Source of the DNA: Io17-Chloro-G2 sp965226825 | GTDB taxonomy: Bacteria > Chloroflexota > Dehalococcoidia > Lucifugimonadales > UBA3495 | Assembly: GCA_965226825.1 (NCBI GenBank) | Contig: CBDDED010000003.1 | Coordinates: 248,001 to 312,000, forward strand | Direction: 5' to 3' | Length of the DNA stretch: 64,000 bases | Part shown: piece by piece, positions 52,279 through 60,671 of the stretch | Layout of the letters: each line of letters opens with the position of its first letter | How positions within the stretch are numbered: position 1 is the stretch's first letter | The notes under the pieces: generated by a model | What the model was told of the DNA's origin: nothing | Databases searched by the model: none | What the model saw: only the letters and a program-made list of their open reading frames with translations | Program-made: the position numbers and the translations under genes

Positions 52279-52474
52279 GGTTAGTGCCGTTCGCGTGGTC
52301 CGCGGGCATTCCCAGCAGCATCAGCGCGGGCACGGTGACCATCGCGCCCCCGCCCGCCACGGTGTTGATGAACCCTGCGACGACTCCGGCCAACACTAAA
52401 ATGGATGCGTTCCAAAATGTGAAGTGAATGTGGGACGCATGGGCGGGAGATAGCAGTTCAACAATTGAATCCAT
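52279..52474 (-). CDS. TauE/SafE sulfite exporter family, N-terminal part
   Basis: From ATG 52474 the frame reads through a first transmembrane segment (ILVLAGVVAGFINTVAGGGA) and MVTVPALMLLGMPADHANGT, the first signature of TauE/SafE carriers. It then shifts out of frame and runs to a stop at 52037. One inserted base in the sequence after NGTN explains the break: 51667-52474 is 808 bp, one more than a multiple of three. Whole, the protein would be 268 residues, normal for the family. Confidence 0.75.
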
Positions 52475-53052
52475 GTTAATCCGGTAAATGACTACAGCGG
52501 TATTGGGTCATCACTGATGACGGCCGCCGGGCTTACCGGCCTGACTCGGGACACCCGCCCAGTACCGGGATGTGCCGGGTCCTTATCACTCCGGACCGAC
52601 CCCGCATGTGGACGCACTCAGCGGCGAGCGGCGAGTTCTTGGATGTTCGCGGCCAGCATTTCTATCTGTGAGGCCGGTGGGTAGCTTCTGCGACTGCTAT
52701 ATTAGTCGGGCAATTGCCGCGGTTTCCCTGCGTCCTGCTTCGGGAGATCGCCATCGCTATCGGCAACAGCGGCGCCGGTGTTGTTTTCCAATGTCGTTAG
52801 GCCAAGGACTATCGTGGACCTGAGTCTACCCTGGGCGCGAAGGATTTGGTCTTGTATCAGGTTGAAGTTGGCGAGTCAATCGCCCCTTGGATGCTAGATT
52901 CGCCAGTCCCATGTGCTAGCGTTTGCCCTGGGTTATGGCGGGCACGCGGTGCTAACGGCGCATCGACTGCGATAATTGTGACAAATGGTTACGCCTTGCC
53001 AGCGTCCTGCCACGGTATACTGAGAATCGTCGGCGCCGCTTCATCGAACGTG
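52475..53052. other. Intergenic region, nothing recognised
   Basis: About 580 bp upstream of the exporter gene. ORFs are short and not protein-like. It ends at the MITE-like element. Confidence 0.45.
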
Positions 53053-53056
53053 TTAG

Positions 53057-53156
53057 GAAACCTCTGAACAAGTCGGGAACGACGGCGATCCCCTGTTGGA
53101 ATCGTGCTCAACTGAGGCGTGGTCTGGGGCAATCCAACAACTTATTCAGAGGTTTC
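53057..53156. mobile_element. 100-bp MITE-like element with TTAG target duplication
   Basis: The ends are inverted repeats of 17 bp with one mismatch: GAAACCTCTGAACAAGT at 53057 and the complement of GAAACCTCTGAATAAGT ending at 53156. They are flanked by TTAG on both sides (53053-53056 and 53157-53160). The element is exactly 100 bp and noncoding. TTAG fits the YTAR target of IS5-type elements, so an IS5-family transposase could have moved it. Confidence 0.7.
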
Positions 53157-53256
53157 TTAGTTTTATTCTAGGCTTGTCCAGCCGAATTGCCCTTTCCGCC
53201 GGTGGTGGCCCCTGGAAGGCATGGCGGCGCAAAGAGATGGTCTCCCGGGAGTAGCA

Positions 53257-53676
53257 ATGGTAGCAGAGGTTAGAGAAAACATCGGAACAATTCGCGGCGT
53301 GAATGTACGCAGCCTCGAAGTGGTCATTGCGGGACACACGGTAGAGCAATTGTTGGTGTACGACGTCTCCGAGGCAGAGGTCGAATATGGGAGACCCTTC
53401 GATGACGAAATGGATGGACACATCCAGAAGGGTATGTTCGCCATTAACCGAATTGCCGGCGACGGTACTATGCACAAGGTTGCATCGGCCCACAGCTACC
53501 TGCTCGACGGGAAGTGCATACGCACGGCTAAGATTGAGCATTGTGCCGACATTGAGCCGGAAAGCGTTGGCTGGACTATCACCAGGGCGGACGGAACCAA
53601 GGTGGAGCGAAAACCCTGGAGCTGTGTCTCGGGGGAACATCCCCGGTCCCATAGCGATTTGCTGAATCCCAGTTAA
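53257..53676 (+). CDS. Hypothetical protein
   Basis: A 139-residue protein starting MVAEVRENIGTIRGVNVRSL with a good GGGAG site before ATG 53257; another ATG at 53221 has poorer spacing. Composition is normal and acidic (VYDVSEAEVEYGRPFDDEMD, then HCADIEPESVGWTITRADGT). No transmembrane segment or known motif is visible. A minus-strand ORF over the same region (53146-53736) is less protein-like and runs into the MITE, so the plus strand is preferred. It converges with the FAD oxidase gene. Confidence 0.55.
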   Translation: MVAEVRENIGTIRGVNVRSLEVVIAGHTVEQLLVYDVSEAEVEYGRPFDDEMDGHIQKGMFAINRIAGDGTMHKVASAHSYLLDGKCIRTAKIEHCADIEPESVGWTITRADGTKVERKPWSCVSGEHPRSHSDLLNPS

Positions 53677-53690
53677 GAGCCCCGCTAAGC

Positions 53691-55091
53691 TTATCCGCCA
53701 TCCTCTAACAGACAGCCCCGCAGCGACCGGTACCAATCGCTGTCGAACACGCCGCTTGGGTCAAACCGGGACTTCAAATCCATAAACCGCCGCAACTCGG
53801 GATAGGCGCGTTCGATCTGGTCTTTCCTCGCCCACCGGTGGTAGGTCAGGTAGTAGCAGCCGCCCTCGTCCAGTGCACAGTCGATCAGTGACCGGAACTG
53901 CCTCTTGGCGCGGTCGATACCATGCGGTGAGTGTTCAACCAGCAGGTTAAAAATGATGCAAGCGTAGTCCTGCTTGGCCCATCGGAGTATCGATTGGTCT
54001 TCCGCTTCGATGAGCCGGACCGTTCCGTAAACCACGTTTGCGCCGGTTTCCAGTACGGCCCGGCGCGCGGCAGACATAAATTCGTCGAACCGGTCACGCG
54101 GGACGTAAAGCTCCGAAATCATCAGCGACGCGGGGGTGCTCCATCCCAATTTTCGAGCCAGCGTTTGTCCTGCCTCGGGCAGGTAGGGACTGAACTGGTG
54201 CTCATCCGACCAGTAGATCTGACCGTCGGTCTGTAGGTAGTGGCTGGCATACTCGGCATAGGCTTGGGATTTGGCGGTATGCGCCAGGGCGTACAGCCGC
54301 ACCCAGTCTTCCGTTGAAAGCCCAACCTCGTCTTTGGGGGCCGCTACCGACGGACCGGTCGGCGTGTAGGTGGACAAGATTCCCTTTGCCATGAAGTCCG
54401 GCGAATTCTCGTCGGTCATGTACTGGAAGTCTCCGTAGGTTGCGCCGCGGCGGATTTGGTCCTCGAGGGCAGGTATCACGTCGCCGACTTTTATCTCCCG
54501 CACACGCCGAATCACCTGGCGCCGCGGCTCCAGCCTGAGCAGAACTGAGTCGACCACTCCGAACAGGCCGTATCCGCCAATCCCGGCTCTGAAGAGTTCG
54601 GCGTTCTCGCCGCGGCTGCACCGGACCCTGTCCCCGGTGGGCCGAGTCAGGTAGAACGCTTCTATGTCGGCAATGATCGGCATGCGGCCCAGTACGCGCC
54701 CGTGGATGTTGGAAGACAACGCCCCGCCGAGGGTCATCTCGTCCGCCCCGGTCTGTTTCTGGATGATCGTAAGTTCGTCGGTCAACCCCTCCTGCGCGGC
54801 CCGGAGCCATGTCACCAACTGCGGCCATTTCACGCCGGCTTGCACCCACGCGGTTGCCGAGTCCGGATTGAGCGGACCGATTTCCGTGAGCCGCGATGAA
54901 CTGATTGAGATCCCACCACGGGCAAACTGCTGGCCACCCATGGAGTGCAGCGCGCCCGCCGGGCAGACTACGAGCCCTTGAGCCGACGCTTTCGCTATCA
55001 CCGCGCCGATTTCCTGTACCGTTGCCGGCGCAACCACGCGGACCACTTCCGTTTCGTTCAACTGGGACTGTACGTCGTTCAACAGTGGCAT
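53691..55091 (-). CDS. FAD-linked oxidase (VAO/FAD_binding_4 family)
   Basis: A 466-residue flavoprotein. The FAD-binding part has VVRVVAPATVQEIGAVIAKA, LVVCPAGALHSMGGQQ, ISSSRLTEIG, GADEMTLGGALSSNIHGR and GIGGYGLFGVVDSVLLRLEP, the standard PP-loop and GGxxxxxxHG-like elements. The C-terminal substrate domain ends with DLKSRFDPSGVFDSDWYRSL. Relatives oxidise alcohols, lactones or sugars; the substrate is unknown. No His or Cys for covalent flavin attachment is clear at the canonical place; AGALHSMGG has a nearby His. The MFS gene lies 22 bp upstream on the same strand, so they are probably cotranscribed. Confidence 0.85.
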   Translation of the reverse strand: MPLLNDVQSQLNETEVVRVVAPATVQEIGAVIAKASAQGLVVCPAGALHSMGGQQFARGGISISSSRLTEIGPLNPDSATAWVQAGVKWPQLVTWLRAAQEGLTDELTIIQKQTGADEMTLGGALSSNIHGRVLGRMPIIADIEAFYLTRPTGDRVRCSRGENAELFRAGIGGYGLFGVVDSVLLRLEPRRQVIRRVREIKVGDVIPALEDQIRRGATYGDFQYMTDENSPDFMAKGILSTYTPTGPSVAAPKDEVGLSTEDWVRLYALAHTAKSQAYAEYASHYLQTDGQIYWSDEHQFSPYLPEAGQTLARKLGWSTPASLMISELYVPRDRFDEFMSAARRAVLETGANVVYGTVRLIEAEDQSILRWAKQDYACIIFNLLVEHSPHGIDRAKRQFRSLIDCALDEGGCYYLTYHRWARKDQIERAYPELRRFMDLKSRFDPSGVFDSDWYRSLRGCLLEDGG

Positions 55092-55113
55092 TCGGTTACT
55101 CCGGGCAGTAAAT

Positions 55114-57003
55114 CTACTGCCCGCCTACGTCCGGCGAAGAGGCTTCATTATTGGGGTTGAGCGCTCCGTTCCCGGAACGCCGGTTTTCGGCCTCGGCAAC
55201 GCGTGACCCCTCGGCCACGTCTACCCAGCGTAGCGCAATGGTGCCCGCCACAATGATCGCCAGGATCGCTGTCACGGCCACGCGGGTGTCGAACACTGCC
55301 GTAGCCACGATGTACAAGGTCGGCCCCAACACGGACGACGCCCGGCTCATGGAGCCAAAGAACGAGAAGAATTCTCCGCTGCGGGCTTGGGGCGTAATCT
55401 GGGCGAACAGACTTCTGGCCAACGCCTGACTGCCTCCGATCACCAGGCCAACTGAAACGCCAAGCAGCAGCCATTGATACCCGGCGTCCAAACCGAGCGG
55501 GGCCCACACCGCCGTTCGGACAGCCGAGGGCCACCAATCCATGGGGCCAGGGCCCAGAACGCTTGGGTGGGCCGGGCCGACGGCGGATTGGCCGTCCAAG
55601 TCGCCGCCCTGCACCGATAGGCTGTAAGCCACGCCGTCCGACCCCCGCACCGCCTCCGTCAAGCTCTGGACTGCACCCCGTTTCAGGGCAGCGCCTTCGG
55701 CGAGGACCCACTGCTCATCGCCCCACCGCAGCTCGAAACCGGAGTCCGGCAACGCCGGGGCAACGTCGATGACGTAGTGGTTGGAGTCCTGACGATAGCT
55801 CAGCTGAAAGTCATAGTCTTCGTGGTCGCTCGGAGACAGAGGGACGATAGCGACGCCGAAAAAGACAATCACAATCCAGCCGGCCAGAGAGACTATCAAA
55901 GCCCGCTTGGTGGAGATTCTTTCAGCGAGCCATCCGAAGGCGATCGCGCCGGGTATGGCGACGATTTGTATGATCAGGATCGTCGCCATGTTGAACGCTA
56001 GGGATATACCTATAGTGTCGGCGGAGAACGCTCCGGCAATGGCTAGGGTCGTTTGAAGGCCGTCGTTGAACAGTAGGTAGGCGCCAAAGTAAATGAGCAC
56101 CACCTTGAACCGGGCGAGATCTCGGAACGTCCGGCGCAGTTCCCGGACCGCCATGACCAATGTTCCCGCAACCGTCAGGCGGCCGTCGACCGGGTGTACC
56201 GGCGGCTCCGGCAATACCCGCAGGGTCCATATACTCCACCCAAGCCACCACACGCCTATCGAGGCAATTGCGGCCCTGGTGACCAAATCCGCGATGTCCG
56301 AATTCTGCGTTGGTAGAATCAACGCCAGGTGCACCAGCAGGACCAGTCCGCCTCCCGCGTAGCCAAACGCAAACCCCCTGCTGCTGATGGCGTCCAGCAG
56401 ATGCCTGGGACCCAGGTGTGGCAGGAAGGAGTTGTAGAAGACCAGGCACCCCGCAAAACCAAGGTTGGCTAGGGTGAACACTACAAACAACCACACCCAC
56501 GGTTGGGGGGTATACGCAGAGAAAAAAACTAGGACCGTGAACAGGGCGCCAAGGACAGTAAAGATCCCAAGCAGCGCCTTCTTGATCGGAATACGGTCTG
56601 AAATCACTCCCAGGATCGGACTGCCAAGGGCGACGACCCCCGTAGACATTACGACCGCCAGGCTCCACATCGAGCTTCCGGTAAACGTAATGCCAAGGAA
56701 CGACCCGCTCTCCCCCACGGCATCCTTGAACAGGAGAACAAAGTAGACCGGCAAGACGGCGGCAACGCCCGACGTGGCAAATGCAGAATTCGCCCAGTCG
56801 TACATGCACCAGGCGCGGATTTCCCTGCGTTCACCGCCGGGCAGGTCTCTGATCTTCAACGTGCTCACAAGGGGATTTTCGGCTTTGCCCAACAGTGAAT
56901 CGTCCGCCAGGGTCAGTGAATTCCGGGCTGATCCGCCCAGGCGGTGATCCGCCCAAGCGCGCTGCGACCACTGCATCCGGAACACTTGCATCCCGTCCGC
57001 CAT
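55114..57003 (-). CDS. UMF1/Atg22-like MFS transporter with a large central insertion
   Basis: A 629-residue permease. REIRAWCMYDWANSAFATSG is the UMF1/Atg22 signature, followed by 11-12 hydrophobic segments including GVVALGSPILGVISDRIPIK and LIIGGSQALARSLFAQ-like elements near the end. Between about residues 400 and 495 lies a soluble insertion (SDHEDYDFQLSYRQDSNHYV onward, with FELRWGDEQWVLAEGA), absent from ordinary UMF1 members of about 430-460 residues. It would face outside or inside as an extra domain. The first 45 residues are poorly supported; GTG at 56868 is another possible start. Substrate unknown. Confidence 0.8.
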   Translation of the reverse strand: MADGMQVFRMQWSQRAWADHRLGGSARNSLTLADDSLLGKAENPLVSTLKIRDLPGGERREIRAWCMYDWANSAFATSGVAAVLPVYFVLLFKDAVGESGSFLGITFTGSSMWSLAVVMSTGVVALGSPILGVISDRIPIKKALLGIFTVLGALFTVLVFFSAYTPQPWVWLFVVFTLANLGFAGCLVFYNSFLPHLGPRHLLDAISSRGFAFGYAGGGLVLLVHLALILPTQNSDIADLVTRAAIASIGVWWLGWSIWTLRVLPEPPVHPVDGRLTVAGTLVMAVRELRRTFRDLARFKVVLIYFGAYLLFNDGLQTTLAIAGAFSADTIGISLAFNMATILIIQIVAIPGAIAFGWLAERISTKRALIVSLAGWIVIVFFGVAIVPLSPSDHEDYDFQLSYRQDSNHYVIDVAPALPDSGFELRWGDEQWVLAEGAALKRGAVQSLTEAVRGSDGVAYSLSVQGGDLDGQSAVGPAHPSVLGPGPMDWWPSAVRTAVWAPLGLDAGYQWLLLGVSVGLVIGGSQALARSLFAQITPQARSGEFFSFFGSMSRASSVLGPTLYIVATAVFDTRVAVTAILAIIVAGTIALRWVDVAEGSRVAEAENRRSGNGALNPNNEASSPDVGGQ

Positions 57004-57029
57004 GAACGCGACACGGCAACCCGTAGGGG

Positions 57030-57239
57030 TTAGTCGGCCACTTCTACCAATTCGTAGGATTGCGGTTCTGGGACCGTCAGGCCATCTTCTTTAAGCGTCT
57101 CGACGTAGAGTTCGATCGCCTCGCGGATGAGAGTGCACACTTCCTCTCTGGTTTCCGCGGCAGCCACACACCCAGGCAGGTCCGGGACCTGTGCTCCGTA
57201 ACTGGTTGGCCCCTTCTCAATGATGACTGCATACTTCAT
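57030..57239 (-). CDS. hicB: HicB-family antitoxin
   Basis: A 69-residue HicB partial RNase-H-fold protein: MKYAVIIEKGPTSYGAQVPD then LPGCVAAAETREEVCTLIRE. It belongs to the short type without a C-terminal DNA-binding domain. It neutralises HicA by masking its active site. It is encoded 12 bp after hicA on the same strand, the normal order. Confidence 0.9.
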   Translation of the reverse strand: MKYAVIIEKGPTSYGAQVPDLPGCVAAAETREEVCTLIREAIELYVETLKEDGLTVPEPQSYELVEVAD

Positions 57240-57251
57240 AGTGGACTCGCC

Positions 57252-57440
57252 TCATTTAGGGCCCGCTTGCTTCCGAACATTGTTCCACGTTCCCTGGGGC
57301 CAATCGACTCCAGGATTGCCTGCAATGACGACTATGCCTGGCTTCTCCTGATGTTTATACACCCGGTGGCTGCCCCGCATCCGGGCGATTCTCCAACCAT
57401 CCCGCTCGACGAGAAGCATTGCTTCTCTAACCTCGGGCAT
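57252..57440 (-). CDS. hicA: HicA-family mRNA interferase toxin
   Basis: A 62-residue HicA: MPEVREAMLLVERDGWRIAR, then MRGSHRVYKH with the catalytic His in GSH, and VVIAGNPGVDWPQGTWNNVR to the end. HicA is a double-stranded-RNA-binding-fold ribonuclease that cleaves mRNA. An upstream in-frame start at 57638 adds 66 residues that do not match the family, so ATG 57440 is used. The module appears intact, unlike the HicB remnant at 8943. Confidence 0.9.
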   Translation of the reverse strand: MPEVREAMLLVERDGWRIARMRGSHRVYKHQEKPGIVVIAGNPGVDWPQGTWNNVRKQAGPK

Positions 57441-57792
57441 ATCTCGGCTCCCAAACCTGGGCGATGCCCGAAATCTTATCATGTTAAGCCTACCGCAGAT
57501 TCTCCAGTTGCCCAGCGGACGGTTTTCTGAGCGCCCGGTCAGCCGGCCAAAACCCCTGTTTCCGCAATCCCGTCGCGGCGCGTCTTGTAGGTTTGACAGG
57601 GTTTTGGGCAGGTGATAACTTGGGCCGCGTCGCCGCATTGCATAGCCGCGGAACTGTTGCGTTCGGCCATTTTTGAAGTCCGCGGCAAGCCCGTTTCACG
57701 GCAGTTTATGGGCTTATGTAGGGACCGGAGTCCCTTCCACGGCGCAAATTTCAAGCGTTAAGACCTGAGCAAAAATAGGAGGCATTTTAACC

Positions 57793-59490
57793 ATGCCAAG
57801 GATGACCGGGGGAGAAGCTATCGGAAAAACCCTGGCGGCCTACGGGGTGGAGTGCGTGTTCGGAATGACCGTGACCACCGAGGTCCCGCTGACCATGTCC
57901 CTGATCCAATCGGGCATCAAGATGATGACGGTCCGCAGTGAAACCGCTGGTTCCATGATGGCCACCGGCTACAGCAAAATCAGCGGCAAGCCGGGCGTCT
58001 GCCTGGTTTCGGGGGCCGGTTCCGCTCATGCAGCCCTGGGCATGTATGAAGCCAACCTTTCCTCAAACGCTATCTTGGTCATCTCCAGTGATTCAGCGCC
58101 CACCAGTGCCTGGAGACCCGGCGGCACCTACCTGGACCAATTGGCCCTGTTCCAGCAGGTGACCAAGTGGGCGGTCAAGGCCGAGGTCCTCCAAAGCCTG
58201 CCCGATATGATCGGACGCGCCCTCCGGGTGGCCACCACCGGCGCCCCCGGACCCGTGGCGGTTATCGTTCCGGGCAACCTCTTCGGTGAGGAGGGTGATT
58301 TCCAGATCCCAACCCCGTCCCAACCGGCCATGCACCCGGCCCTGCGGGCTGCGCCCGGACCGGCCCCCCTGGAAGCGGCGGCCAAGGTGTTGTTGGAGGC
58401 CTCCAAGCCCGCCATCATAGCCGGGGGCGGCGTAACCCTCTCCGGAGCGACCTCTGAGTTGCAGGAACTGGCCGAGCTTATGGCCATGCCGGTTGCCATG
58501 ACTCATATGGCCCACGGCGCGTTTCCCACCACTCACCCCCTGTGCGCTCACGTGTTGGGCAGCCCCAACGCCGGTAACCGCGGACGTATCGCCAACCGAA
58601 TTATCGAAGATTCGGACACCGTTTTGCTGGTGGGAACCAGGATGGACGCCCGCACCACCAACGGTTGGACTCTGCCCACGCCTGGAACCAGGGTGGTGCA
58701 GATAGACGCCGACCCCGAAGAAATCGGCAGCAACTGCGACGTTGAAGTCGGCATTGTCGGCGACGCCAAGCTCGCATTGCAAGCCCTGTTGGAGACTCTG
58801 AAAGGCAGAGTAGAGAGGCAGCAGGCGGCGGCGGAGAGCCCCCGGGCCCAGGAGATCGCGGCGATGACCGAGGAGTGGCGGGCCGAATTCGCTCCGCAAA
58901 TGGAGTCCAACGCAACTCCGATTAAAACCCCGAGGCTGTTCCGGGAGATTCAAAAGATCCTGGATGACGACACGATCGTCGTGGTGGACGCCGGGAGCAG
59001 TTCCTATTGGGCGCCCGCCTACCTGGACTTGAAACCCGAACACCAGGCGTTGTATCCCCGGGGTTATGCCGCGCTGGGTTCGGCATTCCCGATGGCCCTT
59101 GGCGCCCAGATGGCCGCTCCCGACAAGAAGGTGATCAGCATCTCCGGGGACGGCGCCTATGGCTACAACATCATGGAATTGGAAACCGCCATGCGAATGA
59201 AGTTGCCCGTGGTGTGCGTGGTGGTCAACAACCACACCCTCGGCATGGAACGCCGCGGCTACCTGTCCTATGCCGGCGAGATTCCGCCGGAAGCGGTGAA
59301 CTTCAGCCCCCAGGACTTCAGTAAAATCGCCCAGGCCTACGATTGCTTTGGCATCAGGGTGGAAAATCCGGGGGACATTGGCTCTGCCATTGCGGCCGCC
59401 CTGGCTTCCGGCAAACCCGCCATTATCGACGTGCTTACCGATCCTGAGGACAGCGACTCGGCGGAAACCAGGCCCTGGCGGTCCTACTGA
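57793..59490 (+). CDS. Thiamine-diphosphate-dependent enzyme (acetolactate synthase-like)
   Basis: A 565-residue ThDP enzyme of acetolactate synthase/oxalyl-CoA decarboxylase type. The N-terminal domain keeps the conserved Glu in VRSETAGSMMATGYSKISGK. The central domain has PAIIAGGGVTLSG. The C-terminal ThDP domain has GDGAYGYNIMELETAMRMKL with the NN of VVVNNHTLG as the GDG-x25-NN motif. AGGAGG lies about 10 bp before the ATG. It leads a rightward cluster with two deacetylase-fold proteins and a hydroxyacid dehydrogenase. No small regulatory subunit is adjacent, so a catabolic role is more likely than branched-chain amino acid synthesis. Confidence 0.85.
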   Translation: MPRMTGGEAIGKTLAAYGVECVFGMTVTTEVPLTMSLIQSGIKMMTVRSETAGSMMATGYSKISGKPGVCLVSGAGSAHAALGMYEANLSSNAILVISSDSAPTSAWRPGGTYLDQLALFQQVTKWAVKAEVLQSLPDMIGRALRVATTGAPGPVAVIVPGNLFGEEGDFQIPTPSQPAMHPALRAAPGPAPLEAAAKVLLEASKPAIIAGGGVTLSGATSELQELAELMAMPVAMTHMAHGAFPTTHPLCAHVLGSPNAGNRGRIANRIIEDSDTVLLVGTRMDARTTNGWTLPTPGTRVVQIDADPEEIGSNCDVEVGIVGDAKLALQALLETLKGRVERQQAAAESPRAQEIAAMTEEWRAEFAPQMESNATPIKTPRLFREIQKILDDDTIVVVDAGSSSYWAPAYLDLKPEHQALYPRGYAALGSAFPMALGAQMAAPDKKVISISGDGAYGYNIMELETAMRMKLPVVCVVVNNHTLGMERRGYLSYAGEIPPEAVNFSPQDFSKIAQAYDCFGIRVENPGDIGSAIAAALASGKPAIIDVLTDPEDSDSAETRPWRSY

Positions 59491-59722
59491 CGCAATAGGC
59501 CGGCGGCGCTCGGCGATTGGCCTACCCTGGACTTTTTGGTTTTAGTCGGGCGGGCCGGAGTTCGATAGCCGCCCGGTCCATTTCTAGCTCACAGGTGTCC
59601 AGGCCGGGATATTCGCCGCCGCGTGAGGTGACTTAGCTGGGATCGGTTCTCGACCGCGGTTCGTTCCCCGTGTTCCCACGAATAGGCTATAAACGAATAG
59701 ACGATAGAGGAGGTTGGAGACC
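59491..59722. other. Intergenic gap
   Basis: 232 bp between the ThDP enzyme and the first deacetylase-fold gene. A GAGGAGG ribosome-binding site lies at about 59706-59712. No clear promoter hexamers were seen. Confidence 0.4.
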
Positions 59723-60631
59723 ATGGCTCTGGCTCCGGATCGAATAGATTACAGCCCAATTATCGACCGTCCAAAAGTCAAGTGGCCCAACAACGCCCGC
59801 GTGGCATTTTGGGTTGCGCCTAACATCGAGCATTACGAGTACATGCCGGCGCTCGACGGCCAACGCAACCCCTGGCCGCGAACACCCCATCCGGACGTGC
59901 AGAATTACTCCCTGCATGAGTATGGCAACCGGGTCGGCGTCTGGCGCTTGATGGAGGTCTTGGACAAGTACAACATCAAGTGTTCAACCACCCTGAGCGT
60001 GGGCGTCTTGGAGCATTTCCCGCAGATCGCCGAGGCCATGCTGAAGCGGGACTGGATTTTCGTGAACCACGGCTTCTACAACACCCGTTACGTTACGACC
60101 TATTCTGAGGAGCAGGAAAAAGAGTTCCTCCTTGCCTGCCGTGAGAATTTCAAACGGCTAACGGGAATGGAGTTCAAGGGTCAATCCGGCCCGGCTGCCT
60201 CTAACACCGACCGGACGCCGGACCTGCTGGCCGAAACGGGGTTTATGTACCAGACTGACTGGAAATTCGACGACCAGCCCGTTCCCGTCAAGGTGAGGTC
60301 CGGCAAGCTTCTGTGCGTGCCGTACACCGCGGAGTTGAACGACGCCAGGTTGCTCAGGTTGTCTTATGAGTCCGATTACCACGCAGATATTGTGAAGGCC
60401 CAGTTCGACCAGCTTTACGAAGAGGGTGCCGAGAACGGTCGCACCCTCTGTATTGCGTACCACCCCCTGATGACCGGCCGGCCCCACCGTATCAAGCACA
60501 TGGACCGGGTGTTGGATTACATAATGTCCCACGATGGCGTGTGGCAAGCCACCACTGACGAGATAGCCGAGCATTACATGGCCAACTGCTACGACGACGC
60601 AGTTGCCTACACCCAAAACCTGACCCCATAG
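59723..60631 (+). CDS. Polysaccharide-deacetylase-fold hydrolase (PuuE/allantoinase-like), copy 1
   Basis: A 302-residue protein starting MALAPDRIDYSPIIDRPKVK. Elements of the NodB-like fold are WPNNARVAFWVAPNIEHYEY, YGNRVGVWRLMEVLDKYNIK, WIFVNHGFYNTRYVTTYSEE and CIAYHPLMTGRPHR. The usual zinc pair H-x3-H of NodB-type deacetylases reads HGFYN here, so the second His is missing. PuuE-like relatives act on allantoin and similar amides. ATG 59723 is preferred to the TTG at 59714. A paralogue follows 40 bp downstream. Confidence 0.8.
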   Translation: MALAPDRIDYSPIIDRPKVKWPNNARVAFWVAPNIEHYEYMPALDGQRNPWPRTPHPDVQNYSLHEYGNRVGVWRLMEVLDKYNIKCSTTLSVGVLEHFPQIAEAMLKRDWIFVNHGFYNTRYVTTYSEEQEKEFLLACRENFKRLTGMEFKGQSGPAASNTDRTPDLLAETGFMYQTDWKFDDQPVPVKVRSGKLLCVPYTAELNDARLLRLSYESDYHADIVKAQFDQLYEEGAENGRTLCIAYHPLMTGRPHRIKHMDRVLDYIMSHDGVWQATTDEIAEHYMANCYDDAVAYTQNLTP

Positions 60632-60660
60632 GCCTGGCCCCATAAGCCTGACCCCATAAG
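60619..60660. repeat. Three tandem 14-bp repeats between the deacetylase genes
   Basis: CCTGACCCCATAGG, CCTGGCCCCATAAG and CCTGACCCCATAAG follow one another. The first overlaps the stop codon of the upstream gene and the last abuts the GGAG ribosome-binding site of the next gene. Confidence 0.75.
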
Positions 60661-60671
60661 GAGATTGCTTC

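Noticed and set aside
53146..53736. 196-residue minus-strand ORF
   Set aside because: It extends into the MITE-like element and is less protein-like than the plus-strand frame with a GGGAG site at 53257.
58093..59235. 380-residue minus-strand ORF
   Set aside because: Shadow of the ThDP enzyme.
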